Origin: Dryococelus australis
Lineage: Eukaryota; Arthropoda; Insecta; Phasmatodea; Phasmatidae
Direction of reading: 5' to 3'
DNA: 64,000 nucleotides
NCBI GenBank assembly: GCA_029891345.1
Contig: CM057002.1
Coordinates: 22,802,795-22,866,794, forward strand
In this document: positions 57,029-64,000 of the stretch, piece after piece
Layout: each line of letters opens with the position of its first letter
Numbering within the stretch: the stretch's first letter is position 1
The notes under the pieces: model-generated
Told to the model about the DNA's origin: nothing
Seen by the model: the letters and a program-made list of their open reading frames with translations, nothing else
The model's database searches: none
Translations under genes and position numbers: made by a program

Positions 57029-57952
57029 GGCTATCCACGCACTGTTTAAAAAAAAATCCTTCATTTTACGGAAAAGTGCTGGTTAAATTTACCCAGGAGT
57101 GTCCGTAAACTCTCCGTAAAATTACGGACACATTATTTCTCAGAAACGGACTTTCCGTAAATTTCACGTAACCTCTCCGTTAGTTTCCGAGTTACTTTTC
57201 AGTACTTTCCGTTTAAAATAAAAAGTGATAGTAAAAATGTCTTTAATTTTCCTTATGTGGGTGTTCTACCGAGAATAAAAAATTATATTAAAAAAGTTAA
57301 AATATTTTGCACTTCAGTGAGGTTTGAACCGGGTCAAAAATTACTAGGCCACGACTTTAATCATTCACCTACGACACTCACTTGAACAGTGTGGTATAAC
57401 TTTTATATTTGTATTTGAAAGGTAAATGTTGCGAAATGTTACAGACGCCTCATGCAATTTTTTTAAGTTTCAAAGAATAGGTCATAGTCCCGTGGATAAA
57501 CTTCACTGCCGCAGAAATGATAATTTTCTTGTTACAGTGGAGAAGAAACCTTCGTGTAGAATCGGCATTGTTCGTCCCCGTAACTCGAAGCCAAAGGGAA
57601 TACGGAGACTTTCCGTATTTTGTATTTACGGACTTAACTCCGTTTTTCGTCATTACGGATTGCCTTTCCATATATACACTGTACATTTCCGTAAAACTTT
57701 CCGTAAATATATGGAAGTTTTTAACAGTGCGGTAAAGTGAGCACTTTTTAAGGCCCTCCCAACAGGTATTGACCACTAATAAATATATTTTACATAAGCC
57801 TCAGACGTTTACATTTGAAGGTAGTGAAATGCATACACTGTGTTTATTAGCCACATGACAATATTTATACTAAAATTTTGTGGCAAGATAGAATTGATTC
57901 GAAGGAAAAATTTAGCAGGGCCTTAAAAATTGCTCACATTACGGTCAACAGC
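57029..57952 (-). mobile_element. Type B MITE, reverse, split in its left TIR
   Basis: The TIR starts GGCTATCCACG after TATATA, then is interrupted. It resumes as CGGTAAAGTGAGCACTTTTT at 57730 and runs through a normal reverse B ('aggtagtgaaatgcatacac', 'tgtttattagccacatgaca') to TTGCTCACATTACGGTCAAC, then AGC and ATATA. Confidence 0.8.
57040..57729. mobile_element. CACTA-like non-autonomous element (690 bp)
   Basis: Ends CACTGTTTAAAAA (57040) and TTTTTAACAGTG (57729) are inverted repeats. The interrupted host TIR shows CG on both sides, a probable 2-bp target duplication. Both subterminal zones are crowded with CCGTAA/TTACGG motifs in both orientations, as is typical of transposase-binding repeats in CACTA/EnSpm elements. 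The central part holds a minus-strand tRNA-like stretch with a B box (GGTTCAAACC at about 57329-57338). No transposase is encoded. Confidence 0.7.
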
Positions 57953-57974
57953 ATATAGTCTACGAGCACAGGAG

Positions 57975-57978
<4 letters not shown>

Positions 57979-58037
<59 letters not shown>
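57979..58037. repeat. (AG)n microsatellite
   Basis: About 59 nt of uninterrupted AG/GA dinucleotides, 26 bp after the end of the type B element. Confidence 0.95.
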
Positions 58038-58041
<4 letters not shown>

Positions 58042-60977
58042 ATTGGATGGTGGGAAAGTGGGACTGGATGCATGAGTGGTGGCAGACATTTGGAATTACG
58101 TTAATGTATGGCGGCAGACATTTTGATCTCATAAGTGTAAATAATAAATGAGAATTAAATCATTCATACCCAGTGTACACAAATGTGTACATTACACGTG
58201 ATGGTAATTTTTGGTTTGTACTGCACACTGCGAAGCACAATGCCCAATAATATTAACTGTAGATAAATTATTCGCAAATCGCCTCTACTGGTGTAAGTCA
58301 TAATTGGATCATACTACTGTAGTCGAACATATAGCCTACAGCTCATTGGCTGAGACAACAAAACAAGTGTTATGTCGACTAAGTACAACACGCATCATGA
58401 CATTTTTTTGTTTGCAACACCTGTAACCGTAATTTAAAGTGGGTTTTACGGTGAAATAGCTAGTATAGTTCCAGTTAACTTCAGTTGGAACTGAGATTAG
58501 CATTACACATTGCTAGGGCCACGAGTATGTCACGAATTCATTCGGAGCCGAGGTAGACCTCAAAACACTTGTTCTTTTCCCTTGCTGTTGTGATTGGACG
58601 TCAGTTGTTTAACCTTGAGCCAGGTATAAGCAGGAAGTAGTGGTGTGAGTGAGTGTTTGACAGTTCTGTACAGAGGCCTCACTTGATCGCAGCAACCAAT
58701 AAGCAAACGATAGTATCTGGAGTGTATGTAGGACTGTCCAGCCTAGCTTGCTGCCAACTCAATCCGCGAAATGCTCGGGGATCTACACATTGCGCTCACG
58801 GATAGGATGACAAGCTTTGATAGCAGAGAAAGGCAGTTTAATTTTGTAAATAATAAATGTGCAATTTATAACGTAAATAAACACAGAAATTAAAATCAGT
58901 TCTTTAAATTTTAAAGAGACCTCTCCATCCCTCACGAATTCAGATAGGCCCTAGGCGACTATTCAATATATAACATTTTCCCACCGTGTACATGTTCGGG
59001 TAAATACGCAACTACGAAACCAACATAACTTTAGACTTATCGCTACACGTGTGAAGGAATTAGAAAAATCTGACAGCTGAAAAAAAAAAAAATTCATTCA
59101 TTACTATATTATACCCATCCTGAGAGTTTACTACCGGATACAAGAATGAAACCTTTACGAAAAAAAATGACAATTAATTACACAACAAAGTCATCAAGCA
59201 ATAGCATAAACACATCTGACATGAAAATAATTCTGAAATCCAATGATCAACAAGCCACGGGAATAGGAATCCTTTTCAATATCTCGAAAAACTCGAGTGC
59301 GGTTTCACAAAAGTGCAACATTAATCTTTGGACGCGCACAGGCAATTTTGTAATGCGCATCGATTTCCAAACGCGTAAGTGACGCCGACCGACCGGCACA
59401 CTTTCATTTCCCACATTTCTCCACAATGGGCGGGTTTAATGAAAACACGGTCCTCCTCGCACAATGACCTATTATCCGCTGCCAACGGTCCTTACTTCAG
59501 CGCGATCATGCATCGGCCCGTGAGGATTAATACCGGCAATGCCGTTTCCAATAGAAAAAAACACAAAGGAAAAAATCAGACACACGCACGCGGGCTGTCC
59601 CCAAGCTTCGACCACCTCCCCCCACCCCCTTCCTTCCTTCCTAGTGGCGATTAAAATCATACATTGTGTACGGCGCCAGCTGATTGAATTTTAGTGGGAA
59701 CAAGGAAATTTAATTAACCAATAACAAAGACCGCAGACACACGATATGTGAAGTCCGCCTTCCGTCTGGCGAATAGATTGGAAAAGGGTTGGATGGGAAA
59801 ATGCTTAGGGGGGGGGGTCCCCCCTCAAAGATCGATGATCAGTGTGCACAGCCAATCATCGCCTCGGATATGATTAAGAGCACACGTGGCGACAATGTCA
59901 GGGGAGAAAGAAGGGTCGGAGGGCCTACGTCATAACGCTCCATTCATGGAGTATACGACACGCTGCCGGCGGTTGATTGGTCGATAAGAACCGTCAACGA
60001 TGCGTAAACACAAGAGTAATCGATACGTATTCGACTCTGTGACTAATTTAAATGCACCCTCGCATGATTCGCCTGCTTGACCTTAAACCGCAATGCAGAG
60101 TGGGTGAGACCCATACGAAACCATAGGTGCCGAGTACGAGGTGTTGAATAGGACGAGGGGGGCAGGGGGTAACCCTCCTCCCACCTCCATTCTTTTCAGG
60201 CAGCAGGAGTAGTTATCCCTCCCCTTTCTTCTTCCTGGTTGGTTGACCAGTACTTCAGTTTGTAATACATATAAGCAAAGGTGAACTTCCTTCCGCATTA
60301 TTTGTCAATTATATTTTAATGTGTTGTACTTTATTTATTTATTTTAATGGGAATATTTAATTTTCAGAACATTTCTATAATTTTATACTGCCTCTGCAAA
60401 GCAAAACTTTAACAAGGCAACAAGGCACTCTTTTAAATATTTGTAATTAGTGCTGTATGCTGTACAATACCCTTAATGTGCATGTAAGTCATATTGGTGC
60501 ATAGCTTCATGAACAACACATGTAGGTGTGCTTACAGAAGACGTCAGCAGCTGTGTGAATGTATTCCCAGGATATACCCACGCGCATCTTCAATTCGTCA
60601 AGCATAATATAGACAAATTTACAAAGTAAAAAAAATAAATAAAATTCTCCCTGTCTTGAATTATTTCCATGAACGTTGCACAGCTCGTACCCAGAACGAA
60701 ATAAACATGCCAAAATTAAAAAAAAAAAATCAATTATAAACGAAAGGCGACACGAGAATTAAATGTACGGCATCTTTGATTAGTTAACGGTTAATTATAC
60801 GATTTCTAAATCAATCAGTGAAAAAAACTAATTCCGAAACTGCTTAAGTAAACAAATAATAACCTGCGTATGTACACTTATGGCGGCAGCGAAAGTAAAT
60901 ATATGTTGACGTCTCAACGTCTTTAAACGGTGGCCACTGCACTTCGGTTCTTTTTGTAGTATCGTAAAAATTAGGGC
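58038..60977. other. Unannotated, about 2.9 kb
   Basis: CCAAT-type motifs (GTGATTGGACG at about 58590, ACCAATAAGC at about 58696) lie upstream of the CCCTCACGAATTCAGATA string shared with 33.6 kb. A G10-T-C6 palindromic run is at 59808-59824. No gene or bounded element could be defined. Confidence 0.5.
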
Positions 60978-61391
60978 ATAGTCTATTCGCAGTTTCCTCG
61001 CACTTTTTGAATCAAACATTTGAAAATTCACACCACACGTATGACGTTTTTAGCTGTTTCGGAAATGTGCCACGTATTACAAAGTGTTTTGTACTTCTGT
61101 TAGCATAAAAGAACTTAAATTTTTTGGATAAATTGAACTGCTAGTTATGACGTATCTAAAAAATTTACAACATGAATATAAACAAAGAGAAAATAGGTGT
61201 GTTAGCAATTGCCGAGTAAAAAATAGTTCTTATGCTAAATGTCATGACACTGCCTGCGCGTCGTTTTATTTATTTTTGGTGTACTTTTCTAGCTTTGGTT
61301 AAGCTTTATTAATTAGCATGAGGCGGAGGAATATCCTGGAAGTAGAACTTTAGCAGGGCTTCAGAAAAGTTGGAAGTAACGGAGAATTGAC
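60978..61391 (-). mobile_element. Type C MITE, full length, reverse
   Basis: Starts CATAGTCTATTCGCAGTTTC, then 'ctcgcactttttgaatcaaa'. It ends 'gcagggcttcagaaaagttg' then GAAGTAACGGAGAATTGACTA. Internal landmarks 'acttctgttagcataaaaga', 'aaatagttcttatgctaaat' and 'ggcggaggaatatcctggaa' are clear. Confidence 0.85.
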
Positions 61392-63226
61392 TACGTGAAA
61401 TGACGTACTAATAACAATGTTTATGTTTCTTAAGACCCCCTCCCCCCCCCCCTTTCCGTGTAGTTATTAGGGCAATATTAGGGCAATGAGCGCTTTATCT
61501 TTTTGCAGGGGGCAGATACGGAAATAAACCGACTTTTCCTGACAGGGTACGGCATGTATAAGTGAAACCGGATCCGAAGCCGACATCCCGGGCTCGAGCG
61601 ACATGTTGTGACTGCTACGGAGGGGGGAAGAACGTAGAAGGGGTTACGTCAATTATGCACGGCACGGAGACGAGAAGTGTCGGCCTAACATGTCGTAGGA
61701 GGGGGGGGGGGGTCAAGTCCGCCTCGCGAGTCTCATCCAGGCCTCCAGAATCGCGTGCCTCACGCTCAGAGAACCCTCCCTGCCCCCTCCCCCCACCCTG
61801 CCGACGTTCTTATTAATATTGATCATCCCCCGCGATTGCCTGTCCGACCGGCGAAAACCTTCTCTCCCCGCCCCGTGCTCTTCCCTTTTCCAACGATGGA
61901 AATTCAAATTTCCTTCCGCCCTTTAATAAATAGACCGTGCGAGCCCTCCCCCCCTCCCGCAACCCTACCGTACAAGGGGCCTTTTGAATAACTCACGGAC
62001 GTCGGCCGAAACGGAATAGTTTGTGGAAGTTTGTGGCGCTCTCTCGGGCGTGCAGGAGGGAGTAACTGACAAAAGGAAAGGGATGAATTGGGGAAGGGGA
62101 GATATTCCCGCGCCGGGTACCAGTGCTGCCAACCGTGGTGAACTTCCCTCCCCGCCGCGACACGTTGTATTTCCCTTTATGAGCGGGGTGAGACGGTAGT
62201 GTAAATAATGTAGGGGGTAGGGGCGGGCGCAGACGAACTTAGTCGTTCAAACCACGCCGCGTTAACGCAGCCGCCAATTTAATTCGACACCACAATTAAG
62301 AGCCGGAAAAAAACATCATCCTTACTTCTGTTTAAGTAAAGACCTACTGTTTGGTCTGTGAGTTAGGCCGTGATCCAATTGACACCGTAGTAATTTAGCA
62401 CGATCCAGCCGGAAGACTGTCGACATTCGCAGATTTGATAATTCCCTAACATTTCCCTGATTTCCAGACAAACATTCCCCTCCCCCCCCTGACCACTCGC
62501 TTTATTTCGCTCGCAATCATCAAAACTGCTGTGTTCAAAATTTCTGGTATATCTATGATCTGCCTGACAATCCAATTTCTTGACGTTTCTCTGTTTTCCA
62601 GGTGTTCCAAATGAGTGGCAACCACGAGTCACGTGTTTGGCGATGCTACTACTACCTGTCGAGTAGAGTCGTAATAAATCGCATCACATTCCAGAACATA
62701 TTTATAGATTTATTCGTTTAAGTGAATTCGTGAGAGGAAAAAAAAATCCGTTGATCTCAAGCTCTACAACTACAAGCCAGTCTGCGGACTTGTGTATATA
62801 AAAATGCATGTCATGACGTCATAAGTGACAATCCCGTGACGCGAAGAAAGAGAATATTCTAAAAGTTATTGACATGCATGTACTCTCGCTGTACGAAGCA
62901 AATGGGCATACTAGGAAGAAATCGCGTGCTGCCAACTAGAGACCCTCCTTTCATCTAATATTTTGGCACTCTTTTACATGACTGAGACAAAAACAAAAGA
63001 GGACGTTATCTCCAAGTCAAGTAACTATATTAAAACACAGACACGCAGATCATTGACACCGAGTGCTGCCGAGTATGTTTATGCAATCGTGTGTTCCATG
63101 GTGATTGTGGAGATGAGTGCTACTGCGAGTTCACGACGGAGTCGACTGTAACTAAAAATGTCGTTTAGAAATAAAACCAGCAAAGAACAGAGTCCAGGAA
63201 TTACAAATCAGAATCCCAAAGGAGAT
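61392..63226. other. Unannotated; GC-rich from about 61550 to 62270
   Basis: C11 (61442-61452) and G12 (61701-61712) runs. Frames open on both strands in the GC-rich part. No supported gene. Confidence 0.5.
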
Positions 63227-63451
63227 GGGGCCGCGGTGGTTTAGTGGTCAGAGTACTCGCCTGCCAACCAGGCGAACCTGGTTTCTATTTCCGGCGGGGT
63301 CGCTCCAGATTTTCGCACGTAGGAATCGCGCTGGGTTCCCCGCCCTTGCATTCCGGCCCTGCTCAATTCTCACCTCCCTTCACCATCGTCGCCTCTATAA
63401 AGGCCTCGATGTGGGAGGCGAGTGGTCTGACCGCTAAACCACCGCGGCCCC
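63227..63451. mobile_element. tRNA-derived SINE with inverted head at its 3' side
   Basis: The left head GGGGCCGCGGTGGTTTAGTG (A box TGGTTTAGTGG), then AACCTGGTTTCTATTTCC (decayed B box), 'gattttcgcacgtaggaatc' and 'aaaggcctcgatgt' form a normal plus-strand SINE. The last 40 bp (63412-63451) are a second head in reverse, ending ACCGCTAAACCACCGCGGCC. The two heads could pair as an inverted repeat of about 40 bp. Confidence 0.75.
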
Positions 63452-64000
63452 TGTGTGAAGTTGCGAGTTCCAAGGTATAAACGGTTGTTCCACTTCCATA
63501 AAATTCGTGAAATTCATTCACATCTGACAATTAATAAAGACCTGAAGAATTCGCGGATTCATTAGAAGACAACGTAAGATTAATATAATTGTGTTTGTGT
63601 AACACCTGCGATTGATCTGGAGACCATAATAAACCTCCAGGAGGACTCTAAACCAATGACCAGACGGGAGGAAAAAAAGATGCAGTCGTAATTTCAGCCT
63701 TTCCCAGTGGCAGCAATAAGCAAATGAGCAGAACATGTCCACTGGAGTGTACAAACGAAAGTGGAGTCTATATTACCAAGTCATTGAACTAGCGAATTTT
63801 TCCGCTGCCTTTATCCAGCCAGCATTTTGCAAACGCACTCCTGTTTGCAAGTTAACAACACGAAGACAGGCTAACGAAACAGATATCTGCGGCCAATTTG
63901 CATGTATATGGGGAAAGAATGGTGCGCAGGTAATTTTGTTACGGTACTTCACAGTGCTTTCATTATTATTTCAATCACGCGAATTGGAGCGAACCTAATT
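63452..64000. other. Unannotated DNA at the window edge
   Basis: No supported feature. Open frames are short and unmotivated. Confidence 0.6.

Noticed and set aside
57923-58151. Ser/Leu-rich or Arg/Glu-rich open frames
   Set aside because: Translation of the (AG)n microsatellite.
1-64000. Bacterial or phage origin
   Set aside because: No dense long open frames, operons or ribosome-binding patterns. SINEs, MITEs and microsatellites show a eukaryotic genome.
1-64000. Insect telomeric (TTAGG)n or rDNA sequence
   Set aside because: Looked for and not seen.

Overview
This window looks like intergenic or intronic DNA from a large, repeat-rich eukaryotic genome, most likely an insect. It is AT-rich, CpG is not obviously depleted, and it has many homopolymers, short TIR elements (MITEs), tRNA-derived SINE copies, LINE-like 3' tails, minisatellites and microsatellites. 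No long open frame resembles a protein gene. The longest open frames lie inside tandem repeats. The species cannot be named from the sequence alone. No functional tRNA, rRNA, CRISPR array, operon or complete protein gene was found.

The main content is one superfamily of short non-autonomous DNA transposons, about 32 copies spread from end to end. All start close to TATAGGCTGTTCACGGT and end with the inverted form. Three interiors are seen. Type A is about 375-425 bp, with copies near 0.5, 9.9, 10.9, 13.9, 14.9, 22.7, 28.7, 31.0, 38.7, 41.9, 45.7 and 51.1 kb. Type B is about 170-240 bp, near 3.0, 6.3, 12.3, 19.6, 30.2, 36.4, 41.0, 41.2, 49.8 and 57.0 kb. Type C is about 415 bp when complete, near 5.7, 7.2, 9.6, 17.0, 21.6, 27.7, 49.5, 53.3 and 61.0 kb. 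Several copies host later events: a B nested in a C, a (TA)n expansion inside a B, a 40-bp minisatellite grown out of a C, a CACTA-like element inserted into the TIR of a B, and a SINE inside an A.

Other mobile DNA includes a ~0.97-kb snapback element with a near-perfect hairpin at its centre (48.1-49.1 kb), two members of a family with 'gctggatttacaat' ends (20.5 and 25.3 kb), two perfect short foldbacks (25.9 and 26.4 kb), two members of a ~290-bp TIR family (33.2 and 50.4 kb), TTTCGCGAAA-ended elements (15.3-15.9 and 45.3 kb), and a two-copy dispersed repeat of 0.57-0.68 kb (12.7 and 29.4 kb). There are four SINE loci from one tRNA-derived family, one of them a head-to-head pair, plus a separate tRNA-like fragment at 1.7 kb.

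Tandem arrays: 40-bp units (27.9-28.4 kb), 89-bp units with alternating variants (52.8-53.3 kb) and eight near-identical 85-bp units (54.0-54.7 kb). Runs of 11 or more G or C are unusually common (15 noted), including G21 and C19 only 171 bp apart. The best coding candidate is a broken reading frame at about 56.29-57.02 kb, with one frameshift at a poly-T run and one in-frame stop. Its family was not recognised. Element boundaries were judged by eye and may be off by several bases.
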